Below, piece after piece: positions 33,731-45,611 of a stretch of DNA of 64,000 nucleotides. Below the pieces are notes generated by a model that searched no databases, was not told the DNA's origin, and saw only the letters and a list, made by a program, of their open reading frames with translations. How positions within the stretch are numbered: position 1 is the first letter of the stretch; every line of letters begins with the position of its first letter. Source of the DNA: Patiria miniata (lineage: Eukaryota > Echinodermata > Asteroidea > Valvatida > Asterinidae); the NCBI RefSeq assembly GCF_015706575.1, contig NW_024037055.1:15538262-15602261 (forward strand). Direction: 5' to 3'. The position numbers and the translations under genes are program-made.

Positions 33731-35940
33731 GTGAGAATTTTCCAATCACACAGCATTTGTTTTGGGCCCGTTTGTTTGTTGTACTGTGCAATATCGTGTG
33801 AAGTTTTTGTTCACCGTTTCTATGATTTTAGTTTTAACGCTAGGCCTCAATTTTACGCAGCCAGCGGTAGGGCCCTATCGAAAGTGCGGAGATCGATCGA
33901 CATTTGATTGAATCCTACAATTTCCTTTCATACCTCCATGGTTTGACCTAATTTGGATAGTTGAATTAATGATTTTGATATTTAAACTGAACAAATTATC
34001 CAGTATGTCTGATGAGTTTTACGGCACATTGAATGTAATATCACCATGAGGCATGATCACTCAGACGGGGCATCGGTGTTGACGTCGGCATAGGCATAGG
34101 CCGATTTGATACAAATTCGATCATTCAGATTAAAATGCCTATCCACTGCAAGCTGAAGGCGAATCATGGCGATTAGGCATCACTTGATCACCGAGGCCTT
34201 AACTTTGGTAGCCTACTGAGTCAACTTTATACCTGGGTTGGTAGCTTAATTGTTTGCTATAATTAATAAGCCTAGGCCGACATCTTGGTTTCCTGAAGCT
34301 ATGACTATGAGCATAAGCTATTCTAAGTGTTCAGTTGACTTGTTCATTCACTTTTGCAATTACTTCCCTCAACGGAGATACCTGGTCCCTACTTCATTTT
34401 ATTTGAAAAAGAATAATTATTGAATTGTATCAATAGTTTTGTTTTTACAGCCAGCCATTTATGTTTAATAATATAATTAATAGGCCTTTGTTGGCCCTAT
34501 ATTACGACATGTTGAGGCATGCAGTGGGGCTTGTTTTATTTTCCTAACATATAGGACTAAAACTCATGAAAGAATTAGCAGGGGCTAGGCTCTAGCGCCT
34601 ATTCAGTTATTTCATTTGTTTCATTTGTATTTGTCTCAAATTGTGGCCAGAGTGCAAATGTAACCGTAAAACATAATTAGAAGTAAATGAATAATAAATT
34701 AATAAACTAATAAACACACAAATATTAAAAAAAAAAAAAAATCCAATAAGATACTAGAGCTAAAACAGCCCTGGGCAATTAATTAATTTTTCAGACCATT
34801 TCTAGTCTGACAAATGTTATTGTTGTGCAGCTAATTTGAGCCGATCTTTCGGCATTGGTTCCTAAACAATAAATAGGGGCCCGGGGCCTATAATAACACC
34901 GCGGTGCAACCTGAGCAGTTTTTATCCAGTGCATGTAATGCCAATTACATAGTTATAAACATAATCATGATGATATTAATGGAAGGGCCTACACAATTAA
35001 ATGTAAAGACAGCACTTTAATGCAAATTTAAAAAAAAAAAAGAAGAAGAAGAGGAGTGACAGTGTCCCCACTGGCATGATTAATCTTGACAGTTCCTAAG
35101 ATAAGATAGTACTTCCACATAAATTTGCGATTTTGGCCAAACATGACATGACCGCTGTTTGTCAGAGCAGCTGCTTTTGGAGCAGGTTAATTGTTAACCC
35201 AAGGAACCTGGCCAAAGAGTCCAAAAACGCAGTAGGCTCCGCTTGACAATGTGCAATTAACCCAACCTTGTATGATTGCAGCAAAATGCTAGATTCTTTT
35301 TCACACAATTAAGGGGGACCTATTCATTCGAGGTATAGTTTCTCTCCTGTTTAGCTTGACATCCTTTTCTGTCACCTGGGCCAACTTGTGAAGCCATAGG
35401 AATTTATACTAACATTTAAAATTATAATGAAATACTATACTACAAACTTTAATAATTAAATAGTAATAATATCTACTAATGCTATAACAGCGAGACTTTA
35501 CCATAGACTTGTGCACAAACCTAAACTATCACCTAATCCAAGTTTACCTCTTATCTTTTCTTCACGAAATTTGGTGATTTTCTCGAGCTAGATAATTTGC
35601 AACACAAACATTCCTTGTCCTAAGGGTCGTTCTAACAATAGGGTGACTCCAATTTGTCACCCCCACATGGCATGTTGCCAAAATCCAGATGTGACTTGCC
35701 AAATAAATTTTAAAAAGAAAGAAAAAAGAACCTGTCGCCCATTTGTGGGATGCTGTAGATTATATAATAATAATGATAATAATGATAATAAACACCCTGA
35801 CAAAACAAATAAAACAAACACCCCAACATCCCAACGAACAAACAACCTAACGAACACATAAACAAAAAATAAATGAATACAGTTAAAAGATAGATATGTT
35901 TGCAAAGGATAGCTGCTGCTTTGAGTATTTTCTGTTGTAG
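33731..35940 (+). other. intron of left unknown gene
   Basis: 2.2 kb, GT...AG bounded, AT-rich, about 1.5 kb longer than the matching intron of the right copy. Contains A-runs near 34730 and 35030. No other exon recognised. Confidence 0.45.
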
Positions 35941-36203
35941 GATGCCATGGGATAGCACACGCTACAAATTGGTTTCAGACCGGGACTCATACCATCGAAT
36001 GCTCTTCAGATTTGCAACATAGAGGTCTTCTAAGGTTGGACATCTTGTCAAGTTCGGTTGGTACTGATCGTCCAGCAATTTGGCCAGTTTGGCGTCCAGA
36101 TTATAAACTGTTGCCTAAAGGCGAATATCGGGAAAATAACTGTCAACAGGAAAAAAGCTGTCAACAGAAAAAGCGGCACACTTTTTTGACCATGACCTAT
36201 TAA
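35941..36203 (+). CDS. unknown two-exon gene, left copy, exon 2
   Basis: Acceptor TTCTGTTGTAG; joined in phase 1 it reads G-CHGIAHATNWFQTGTHTIECSS and continues to TAA at 36201. The right copy reads G-CHGKADAANWLGTGTFTIEYSS. Over these ~24 codons many differences are third-position synonymous (cac/cat, ggc/ggg, gcg/gca, aca/acc, gga/ggg, att/atc, gag/gaa, tcg/tca), which indicates selection on this frame. Beyond SS the two frames part: DNA similarity persists ('gcgtccagattataaactgt' against 'gcgtgcagaatatcaactgt'), but indels shift one copy, so the left copy may be decaying. No signal peptide or known domain. Confidence 0.5.
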
Positions 36204-36849
36204 ATTCTATGGACATCCATTTCAATTAAGTTGACGCGATTTAAAAGCATGATGGCATTGAGGAGGATAATACAACATAAAGTGTAGGCTTAGTTATATG
36301 ATCTGTAGACATACATTTAACCACACGTTGCGCGTTTACATGCTTGACCCAGATCTTTAGCAGCCCAATTGTACTATTCATATGTAGGCCTACCTGTAAG
36401 TGTAATAATATTTCCCATTGTCATGTTAACGTTGATGCACCGTACTTAAGCCTCCTGCTGGTTATGATTTTTCAAAAAAAAGGAACAGATAAAGCTGGTT
36501 AGAAACATTTCTTGACATGAAATGAATATTGCTAAGTAAATTACAACTTGGAATTTTCTAAATTGCATTCATGCTTTTGATGTCATTGTATTGGATTGTA
36601 GGTTGTACATAGTCCTGGCTATTTTGTAGTGTATTTTATTTTACATTGAACATGGAACACTCATGTTCAGGTAACAGTTTAAATGAATAACTATAGGTAT
36701 ACATTGACTGTTTACATTGACTGTTTACATTGAATAACGGCTACTTCAACAAGTTCATTGTTTTAAGGGGATTTAAGTAATAATTGTACTTTTGGAAGAT
36801 AACATAAACAATTGAAAAGTAAAAAAAAAAAAAAAAATTATTTATGCCT

Positions 36850-36990
36850 CCAGATAATTTTGCTCCATAAACTACAAAGAAAACTTGGTCGCCTATTTTG
36901 GGGCCGGAAGGGAATTTTTTCGATCTTTTCCACCAGGATGGGTTTCGTACTGGCTTTTCGCCTTTTTCAGGAGCAATACTAGCTAATTTG
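36850..36990 (+). repeat. conserved block C, left arm
   Basis: About 130 bp that is the reverse complement of 42145-42290 with mismatches and small indels. It contains 'acttggtcgcc', 'ggggccggaa' and 'gatgggttt'. Its ends carry short inverted words TTGCTCC / GGAGCAA. On the right copy one frame is open and bounded by CAG and GTGAGC, so it may have been an exon; alternatively it is a small foldback element. It keeps its distance from exon 2 in both arms (920 and 834 bases). Confidence 0.6.
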
Positions 36991-37574
36991 TTTAGTTCAC
37001 GTTAGTGATACTCACAATAGGAGGTTGATATGTTGGGGATATTTCCCCTTACTGATTTAGATTAGATCTACCCACGGGAAAATAGTACATTTCGTCCTCT
37101 TTTTGTCCACGAATGGTTTTGCCACTTTGTAGGCCAGCTTAAGGTAGCCACTAACATTTCCCCCTTTGTATCAATTGAATCTATATCGATCAGGATTGGT
37201 TTGAGAAATATATCAACATTTGTAATTAGTTTTACCTCTTTTGACAACGTTATCCAATGATCAAGTTGTGGCGTATGATTATAATACCTAACTTTGTAAT
37301 GTGTATTATTATTATTATGCATGTTTAATTTTCAAAAATTTCAAAGAGGCAGCTTGTGTGGTTTAGGAAGAGTGCCAAAGATTTGTGGCAAGCATGCCGA
37401 TGAGATTACAGCATTAATCATGTTTGCAACATTAACTCTTTAAAAAAAAGAAAGAAATGGTAGCAGTTCGCACTCTATCCTCAGTTGGTAATAGTTATAC
37501 ACAACTCCAGTATTACCCTGGCGCTAGTATTTGTTTAGTTCAGTCTTTCTCTTTTGGGGTTCCACTCTTCGGGG

Positions 37575-38150
37575 TAAGTGTGTGAGGGTACTGCCTGTCG
37601 TCTGCCTGAATAGTTCTTAAGTAAAACCTTTGAATTTGGACGTTAAACATTTAACAAGTTGTGTTTAATCTTTGTAAAAAAGTACGCCAAGCACCCATTT
37701 GTACTGATGGGGCATGGACCAAATCGGTGTGCTTTAACTACAAATAACTTCTTGAGTAATATAGGCATATAAATACTAAAGTCACGTGACAAATACTTAA
37801 GTCATGTGACAAAACACTTTGGCTAGCATACACTTGTTCTGGTGGGGCTAGTGAATGGTTGGCAAGCGTGCCAAGGTTTCGGGCCCAGTGATGCCAAGCA
37901 TGGCAAGTATTTTGGGCAAGCGTGCCCCGTCTTTAGCTTGTTTAAAATGTTTCTAAGGCAAATATCTTTTAGCAAAAAGGTAATTTTTGGTATGCTATAG
38001 CTTGTTAATGTATTTACGGACATTTAATACAGTTAAACATTGACCGAGGAGAAAGAAATTAGCGGCTCATAAAATCTATGCCAGAAAGGTCAAATCAACT
38101 CTCACTGTGTGGTGTTGTGTGTTGTCTGAGAATAAATAATAATTATTTAA
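37575..38150 (-). repeat. core inverted repeat, copy 1
   Basis: Reverse complement, diverged, of 38199-38780. Shared words include 'aaaaaagtacgccaagcacc', 'ggcaagcgtgcc' and 'gtcacgtgac'. The centre between the two (38137-38198) is a 'taataaataatg' microsatellite. Confidence 0.8.
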
Positions 38151-38198
38151 TAAATAATGAATTATATAATAAATAATGCATTATATTATAAATAATGC

Positions 38199-38780
38199 AT
38201 TATTCTCAGACTACGCACAAAACCACGCATTGAAACAATGACTTGACTTTTTGGCACAGTTTTTGAGCCGCTATTTTATTTCTCCATGGTCAATATTTAA
38301 CTTGATTAAATGGCAGTGAATACCTTGATAAACTATACTGGAACAATTAAAATTATCTTTCGATTTACTTCAAGTTATTTGCGTCAACATTTCGGCACGC
38401 TTGCCATAAAACGGGGCACGCTTGCCCCTCCTTGCCATGCTTGGCATCACTGGGCCCAAAACCTTGGCACGCTTGCCAACCATTCACTAGCCCCACCAGA
38501 ACAAGTGGGTGCTAGCCAAAGTGTTTTTTAGTTTTGTCACGTGACTTGAATATATGCAAAAATTACTAAATAAATTGGAAAAGCACCCCGATTTGGTCCA
38601 CCGCTCGTAGCTACGGTTGGCATGCCCCATCAGTACAAATGGGTGCTTGGCGTACTTTTTTACAAAGAGTAAACACAACCTGTTAAATGTTTAACGTCCA
38701 AATTCCAAGTCTTACTTCAGAACTAAATACCACAGTTGTTTATTTAGTTTGAATTGAGGCACTGCCCGTCGCTCCCAGGA
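38199..38780 (+). repeat. core repeat, copy 2
   Basis: About 580 bp, nearly identical to 39144-39730 at an offset of 945 bases; only a few substitutions are seen over the whole length. It carries many 'ggcacgcttgcc' words and CACGTGAC. The identical 73-codon open frames in both copies are unlikely to be genes. Confidence 0.9.
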
Positions 38781-38839
38781 CCTTACTGTCATTTTTAAAT
38801 TCGTAAAATATGGCGGATGAAGGGAAGGAGGTGGGTTTA

Positions 38840-39140
38840 TTTTTGATGTAGCGGTCTCAAAAAGCTACGCCGAACTGGCCTTTCTTGCCCCAAATGCACT
38901 TAGCGCGTCAATGCGCGCACGTGAATTTAATACATTTGTACCAACTTAGCAAAAAGCATCCATCCTTATGCCAAGAACATCGCTTTTGGCTTTATGCCAT
39001 CAGGGGGCGGCAAACTGCAATTAGGCCAATCGATATGTTTACTTTTCCTACACCATAGCAACCATCAGCTGATAAAAGAAAGTGTAGGACTCAACTGTGC
39101 GTCTGTGGAGAATAATGTATTTTATCTTTCAGTGATAAAA
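38840..39140 (+). repeat. third copy of the outer arm repeat
   Basis: Nearly identical to 44470-44785, lying between the two direct core repeats. Starts near 'gtttatttttgatgtagcgg' and ends 'ctttcagtgataaaatgaat'. Confidence 0.9.
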
Positions 39141-39143
39141 TGA

Positions 39144-39730
39144 ATTATTCTCAGACTACGCACAAAACCACGCATTGAAACAATGACTTGACTTTTTGGC
39201 ATAGTTTTTGAGCCGCTATTTTATTTCTCCATGGTCAATATTTAACTTGATTAAATGGCAGTGAATACCTTGATAAACTATACTGGAACAATTAAAATTA
39301 TCTTTCGATTTACTTCAAGTTATTTGCGTCAACATTTCGGCACGCTTGCCATAAAACGGGGCACGCTTGCCCCTCCTTGCCATGCTTGGCATCACTGGGC
39401 CCAAAACCTTGGCACGCTTGCCAACCATTCACTAGCCCCACCAGAACAAGTGGGTGCTAGCCAAAGTGTTTTTTAGTTTTGTCACGTGACTTGAATATAT
39501 GCAAAAATTACTTAATAAATTGGAAAAGCACCCCGATTTGGTCCACCGCTCGTAGCTACGGTTGGCATGCCCCATCAGTACAAATGGGTGCTTGGCGTAC
39601 TTTTTTACAAAGAGTAAACACAACCTGTTAAATGTTTAACGTCCAAATTCCAAGTCTTACTTCAGAACTAAATACCACAGTTGTTTATTTAGTTTGAATT
39701 GAGGCACTGCCCGTCGCTCCCAGGACCTTA
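39144..39730 (+). repeat. core repeat, copy 3
   Basis: Near-identical direct copy of 38199-38780. With the intervening 300-bp repeat this suggests a recent ~945-bp tandem duplication. Confidence 0.9.
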
Positions 39731-39889
39731 CTGCCAAACGCGCAACGCGCGCCCCACTGGGACGACTGAGGCAGCACACCTAGAGCCCAACCCCGACGAG
39801 TGAATTAAACACAAACAGTGGAGTGTGTAGCAACGGAATGAAATTACCTGAAATCGTAGTTGCAATGAGTTGCCATTATTACCACCACA

Positions 39890-41850
39890 AGATAAAAACA
39901 GACCACCCATTGCTTGGAAATGCCTTTTTAGCATGCAAAGTATAAGCATGCAGATAAAACTTTCAGGAAAAAGAACCCTGGCCAGTTATTGTAAATAGTG
40001 CAATCTCCAACTGCTTGTTTTGTAGAATGAGCGCAACTTGCGAATATCCTTGGCATACTTGCCACAAACACTTTGAGATGCTTGCTCAAACCCTTACTTG
40101 TAAACATGGTTGTATAATAAAATATGCAGCAATTAATTTTGAAGAAAAATGGATACCATTGTTGCAATGTTCAAGTGCAAACCCTGACCATTGTTTTTAA
40201 AAAATCAGTTTTCATTGGAAATGTCCTTGGCACAACTGCCCCAGAAACTTGGGCATGCTTGCCCAAACAATCAATAGAACACATGGATACGTAAGAATAA
40301 CTGCCACCATGGCAAGCATTGCAGCCTCTGGCCATTGGTTTCAAAGCGTCAGTTCAAATGTGAAACATCCTATTGCACGCTTACCCCAAAACTTTGGCAT
40401 TCTTGCCCAATCAACCCACTGCTTGGTAACATGTACCGTTGTAAAATGCAAATTAAACATATAGATAACACATTGAGAAATAATGTACACCCTCACTGCA
40501 TAATGGCAATAAGTTCAAACTGCAACCACTGTACTCAAAGACTGAATGAAAATTTTAAATGTCCTTGGCACGCTTGCCCCATCAACTTGGGCATGCTGGC
40601 CCAAACCATTCATTACTTTGAAATTATAAAATGCAAAGTAAACCTTCAGAAAAATAAATTTAGGAATGATGGACGCCATCACTGCATAACCCTTGCTTGT
40701 ACATACGGTTGTAAAATATAACATGCAGATATGCATATCAAAGAATAATGGATAACATTATTGCAATAATTAAGAGCAAACTCTTGACCATTGGTTGTAA
40801 AGAATCAGTTGAAATGGGAAGTATCCTTTACACACCCGCCCCAGAAACTTGGGCATGCTTGCCCAAAACAATCAATAGAATGCAACTATACGTAAGAATA
40901 ACTGATACTTTTATGGCAAGAATTGCAAACTCAGACCACTGGACTTCAAGATTGAGTTCAAATTGTAATTCCTTGGTACACTTAATTGCCCCAAAACTTG
41001 GGCATGCCTTCCACAACAACCCACTGGTTCGAAACATAAAGTTACAAAATGCAATCAGCCCACGTCTTGGAAATATGTGTAGTTATAAAATGCAAAATAA
41101 ACATACAGATATGGCGACAAGTTCAAACTGCAACCACTGGACACAAAGATTGAATTCAAATTGTAAATATCCTTGGCACGCTTGCCCCAACAACTTGGGT
41201 TTATTTGCCCAAATAGAGTAATAATGTAAACCACCATTGCATAATACAGCAAGTTCAAACTACCACCACTAAACTCAAAGATTGTATTCAAATTGTACAT
41301 ATCCTTGGCACGCTTGCCCCAAAATCCTGGACATGCTTGCCCAAACAATCCATTGCCTGGAAACAATGTAGAATGCAAAATATACACGCAGACAATATAA
41401 TTGAGGAAAGATCAATGCCTTTTCTTTTTCTTTTTTTCAAAGAATGAGTTCAATTATAAACATCCATGACATGTTTTGTCACCACTACTTGGGCATGTTT
41501 GCCCGAACAACCCATGAAACACGGTTGTAAGAAAGTTAAGTAAGTACGCAGAGATAAATTGAGGAAGATGAACATCACTATTACAACAAATTCATACGCT
41601 AGTCTTACCATTCAAAGAATGAGCTAATAACTGCAGAAATCATTAGCATGCTTGCCAGAAAATCATGGGTACGCTTACACAAACAATCCATCACTTGGAA
41701 ACACGGAGGTAAGATGCAAGGTAAACTTGCAGATAATACACGCGATAAAACATTTAGGGTTGCAATCATTAGTCAACTTGCTCAGAACATGGCTAAACAG
41801 ATGCCCTCAAATATGGCATGAAGGGCTAGCATGATGATATCAAGATTGAA
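39890..41850 (+). repeat. degenerate tandem array with hairpin TTGGGCATGCTTGCCCAA
   Basis: About ten units of 130-260 bp, each with 'tccttggcacgcttgcccc' followed by 'cttgggcatgcttgcccaa' (for example near 40227, 40562, 40820, 41170, 41303, 41465). TTGGGCA/TGCCCAA forms a perfect 7-bp-arm hairpin. Related words occur in the core repeats next door. No coding content; the open frames are not conserved unit to unit. Confidence 0.8.
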
Positions 41851-42144
41851 GTAAAACTATATCTCCAAATCAAGGTTGCGCTCCTGATCTAGCTTGCAAT
41901 TAAGTGCAGAACCATTTAGGTCAATATGTTCATCATACAAATCCCATAAATCGATGTATAAATTCAGAAACTTGCAATCCTAATGCCCCAACAATAAAAC
42001 TGGCAAATGTTGGCCCACAAAGTGTTTGAAGTCCAAAATAAGCAAATGGGGGGCAAATACATAATTAAAATGTTGTATGTATACATGTCAAAAGTATCAG
42101 CTTCCAATTGTGATTACCTTTAATTCATCAGGCTCACCTTGAAA

Positions 42145-42290
42145 TCATGACATTTAGCTATCATTGCTCCTAGGAAAGGCGAAAACCCAATAAAAAACCC
42201 ATCTTTGTGGGAAAAATTGGGGAAAATTCCTTTCCGGCCCCTGAATCGGCGACCAAGTTTCTTTGTGGACTCTAGGAGCAAAACTGTAAG
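42145..42290 (-). repeat. conserved block C, right arm
   Basis: Reverse-complement partner of 36850-36990. On the minus strand it starts after CTTACAG and runs to AAG|GTGAGCC, with an open frame containing GFFIGFSPFLGA; the left copy reads GFRTGFSPFSGA in the corresponding frame. The upstream halves agree only in a different frame, so one copy has an indel. Possible third exon; unproven. Confidence 0.55.
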
Positions 42291-42832
42291 TATTAATATG
42301 AAGAGTTTGAGATACACGTAGATGGGCAGCATCCCTTTTCTTACTTCCATGGCATCAAATCTTATATTCAAAGTATTAATACACCTTGAAAAAAGCTATG
42401 CACCACCGCAATGCACTACTTTGAATCAATATGCTGGGTACTCTCCTGGTTACCTTTGGAAACCTGTACCATACAAAAGCAGCCATGTCTATCATACGCC
42501 CACCTACACCAACATTCTAAGGGGTGGATTCAAACTTGAAAATGTGTTATGGTGTATATACCTTGGAAATTATACATACATGTGCCACAAATGTGTCCAG
42601 CCAAAATTATCAATTCCTTGTTGATATTCACAATGCTGACCAAAATTCAAAAAATACATGATGTTAAAGATCTGATCTGGGTCAATCAGCCGCCGTATTT
42701 GCTACACTGTAACACGCGTGGTTAAAATATTAGAAACATTCCTAAATCACATCAGTGACACAATACACTTGTGTCTTAAAGACCACCAAGAATATTACTT
42801 TTCATGCTTCTTCTGAATGTATCAGGAAACAT

Positions 42833-43119
42833 CTATTGCATCCTATGCCGATTAAATTGAAACAGATGTCTGTAGAAATTAACAGACCATGTTCGCAAGG
42901 TAGAAGTATGCGACTCCTTCTGTGTTAAGGCAGTTTCCTGATGAGTGCATTTAATTCGACAACAGTTGATATTCTGCACGCTACCAAGTTGCTGAGCGAT
43001 CATCAGTAACCCATCGACCTTGCTATAGACTTCCAAATTTGGAAGACAACCCGAAGAGTACTCAATGGTAAAAGTTCCTGTCCCCAACCAATTTGCAGCG
43101 TCCGCCTTGCCGTGGCATC
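42833..43119 (-). CDS. unknown two-exon gene, right copy, exon 2
   Basis: Acceptor TTTTTTACAG (43120 is the G); joined to exon 1 in phase 1 it gives G-CHGKADAANWLGTGTFTIEYSS, then CLPNLEVYSKVDGLLMIAQQ and a Cys-rich NCCRIKC stretch, ending at a stop at 42833-42835. The predicted product is ~106 residues. No signal peptide, membrane segment or family is recognised. Of the two copies this one has the longer uninterrupted frame and looks the more intact. It faces the left copy tail to tail across the core repeats. It might be spliced earlier to block C. Confidence 0.5.
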
Positions 43120-43833
43120 CTGTAAAAAACAATACTCAAAGCAGCAGCTATCCATTTCACATATTTTTTTCTTTTTAAACATGCGTTTATTTATTTAGGC
43201 CCTATTTATAATTTATAAATTTATTTGATTATATTGGGATTTTACCATTGCACCCATGAAGGGAGGAGAATGGTCAGGTTATAGGCCCTAGGCCTATTTA
43301 TTTTTGTAGAAACAGATGAAGAAAGAATCAGCTATAGGCCTAGGCCTACTCAGATTTAATAAAATTCCAGCACTCGCCCGGAAAATTACTTGCTTGGTTC
43401 CAATAGTTTACTAAAGAAAATTGGAACAAACTCACTGCAGGCAAACAATTAGGAGGCTCCATCAAAATGTATCTGAGTAGCCTTTCTCCCCCATATTCCG
43501 AATGACTGAATTTTAACCAGATCTGCCAAAATTTGTCAACACTGATAAGTGACATTGAATTCAAACATCATCTTTTTCGGACATTTATTTCAGTTGTAAT
43601 TCAACTTCACAACAATTATAGTCGGTCCATCTTAACTGTACCATTCAATTATCTTGGCCCTACTCAAATATCAATCCAGCACGATCGATTCATTCTCGCC
43701 TACGGTATGGTTGGCAGTGAGGCCGAGCCTCTTTGAATCACGGGTGCGGAGCCCCAAAAACTTCACACTAAACTACACAGCAACACTGACAAAAATTGGC
43801 CCGAAACCAGGGCTATAATTGGAAAATTCTCAC

Positions 43834-43867
43834 CTCGAATTCCATCCATGATAGCATGTTTGCGCAT
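43834..43867 (-). CDS. unknown two-exon gene, right copy, exon 1
   Basis: ATG at 43867-43865 followed by RKHAIMDGIR and a split codon, donor CGAG|GTGAGA; the intron to 43120 is ~0.71 kb. Same length and donor as the left copy exon 1 at 33697-33730. Upstream sequence is also homologous between copies (for example 'cggcatgcttg', 'gcagtgtg'), as expected for a duplicated 5' region. Confidence 0.5.
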
Positions 43868-44429
43868 GATGTCCAATACTGTATAAACGCAGGAAAAAAT
43901 CCCGGGACCTGGACGTCATGAACAGCGTTCAGGCCTGCATATGGACGTGGTTTCACACTGCACTCCGGCGTTTCCGCGGCCAAGCATGCCGTGAACCTCA
44001 GCCGGTACCGGGTGGACTGAAATCTAGGCGGGGGATTCACCGACCGTACTCCGCCGGTCATAACGTTGCGTACTTCAGTATTCGTAGACTAACGACAGAA
44101 CATGATTCAAGCACACAAGCTTCACTGATGGACTAATCACGATCTCCAAAACCTCACCAAGAGGTTGAACAAATAACTGAAAGTTCAAGTCAGCTGAAGA
44201 AACGCACATGAAGTAAATTAAGTACGATCTGTCTGATGATTTAGCAGACTGCAGTCACCAGGTGAAGGGCCCACTCTGCTCAGCGTACGGCATCACGCCC
44301 ACGGCTGGGCGAAGCATCGAAATGACGAAAAGTTGCAAAAACTCACAAGATCACTGCAGCCAGTTGTATAACAAAAATCATAGACCATCCCGGAGACAAT
44401 TCACCAAACGATGTTCAATTATGAACGAA

Positions 44430-44785
44430 ACACCCATGGAAATATAAGCGAAAAACGAAATATTCCCGGAGAAATTTATTTTTGATGTAGCGGTCTCAAA
44501 AAGCTACGCCGAACTGGCCTTTCTTGCCCCAAATGCACTTAGCGCGTCAATGCGCGCACGTGAACTTAATACATTTGTACCAACTTAGCAAAAAGCATCC
44601 ATCCTTATGCCAAGAACATCGCTTTTGGCTTTATGCCATCAGGGGGCGGCAAACTGCAATTAGGCCAATCGATATGTTTACTTTTCCTACACCATAGCAA
44701 CCATCAGCTGATAAAAGAAAGTGTAGGACTCAACTGTGCGTCTGTGGAGAATAATGTATTTTATCTTTCAGTGATAAAATGAATT
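44430..44785 (+). repeat. outer arm of inverted duplication, right
   Basis: Partner of 32738-33115 (inverted) and 38840-39140 (direct, near-identical). Ends 'ctttcagtgataaaatgaat' at the start of an AT-rich minisatellite. Confidence 0.85.
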
Positions 44786-44984
44786 ATATAATAAATAATG
44801 CATTTTATAATAAATAATGAATTATATAATAAATAATGAATTATATAATAAATAATCGATTATATAATAAATAATAAATTATTTAATAAATAATGAATTA
44901 TATAATAAATAATGCATTATATAATAAATAATGCATTATATAATAAATAATGCATTATATAATAAATAATGCATTATATAATAA
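44785..44984. repeat. AT-rich minisatellite (~20 bp unit)
   Basis: About ten iterations of 'tatataataaataatgcat' with small variations. Confidence 0.9.
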
Positions 44985-45149
44985 GGGAATAAATGTGTGC
45001 TCCGGAGGTTTTTATCACTCTGTTTAATACCACTTAGAGTCTGGGTGCTGATAATTACCCGAGCCGGAGGCGAGGGTAATTATCAGCACCCAGACTCTAA
45101 GTGGTATTAAACAGAGTGATAAATACCGACGAAGTACATATTTATTCCC
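44985..45149. repeat. 165-bp hairpin with perfect 50-bp inner arms
   Basis: Arms 45011-45060 and 45074-45123 are exact reverse complements (50 bp) around a 13-base loop, 'gagccggaggcga'. An imperfect outer 26 bp extends the stem to 44985-45149 ('gggaataaat' ... 'atttattccc'). It is probably a miniature foldback insertion in the AT minisatellite. A transcript would form a long hairpin. Confidence 0.95.
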
Positions 45150-45611
45150 ATTCATAAATACCTTTTCGGTAAAAAAAAATCATATAATTCGTTCAAAACA
45201 TCCCGATTTTGTTCAACAAATTCACTTTATGCTTTTTGAATCATCCCTCCTGCAAAATAATGGAGTGTTCAGCTGGCGAGTAAGATGAAAACAACCCTTT
45301 CATGGAGATTGACGCGCGCGTATCATGTTCTATGCGATGTCGCGCAGAACGCACCTGGCGCGTTGCGTTTTGAATTTAGAACTATAAAATTCTAACTCCC
45401 TGGTAGTGTTGCGCATGCCTACGTGAGGATTGTGAACGTTCAACCAATGAAACGATAAGAGGCACTGGATTTTTAGGAGTCCACATTTTATTGTGACACT
45501 GGAAAAGTGTTTAAGACCAGCTAGCCATGTCTTTATCATCCGTTTAATACCGGCCACGTGACGGGCTCTCGACCAATAGGAATGGCTAAACTGTCTGAGG
45601 TATTTATGAAT
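45150..45611. mobile_element. 462-bp segment with 14-bp inverted ends
   Basis: ATTCATAAATACCT (45150-45163) and AGGTATTTATGAAT (45598-45611) are exact inverted repeats. The inside is GC-richer, unique, and contains 'gtttaatacc' words also seen in the adjacent hairpin. It may be an element inserted in the AT minisatellite, or the hairpin and this segment together may be one composite. No coding domain. Confidence 0.5.

Noticed and set aside
33428..33907. 159-codon frame overlapping exon 1 of the left unknown gene
   Set aside because: The inverted copy at 43.8-44.1 kb is homologous in DNA but does not keep this frame; only the short ATG frame ending at the shared donor is conserved.
38310..39476. 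Two identical 73-codon frames (38310-38531 and 39255-39476) as a conserved gene pair
   Set aside because: They lie in near-identical recent direct repeats, so identity is not evidence of selection; the opposite strand is open too, and the older inverted copy does not keep the frame.
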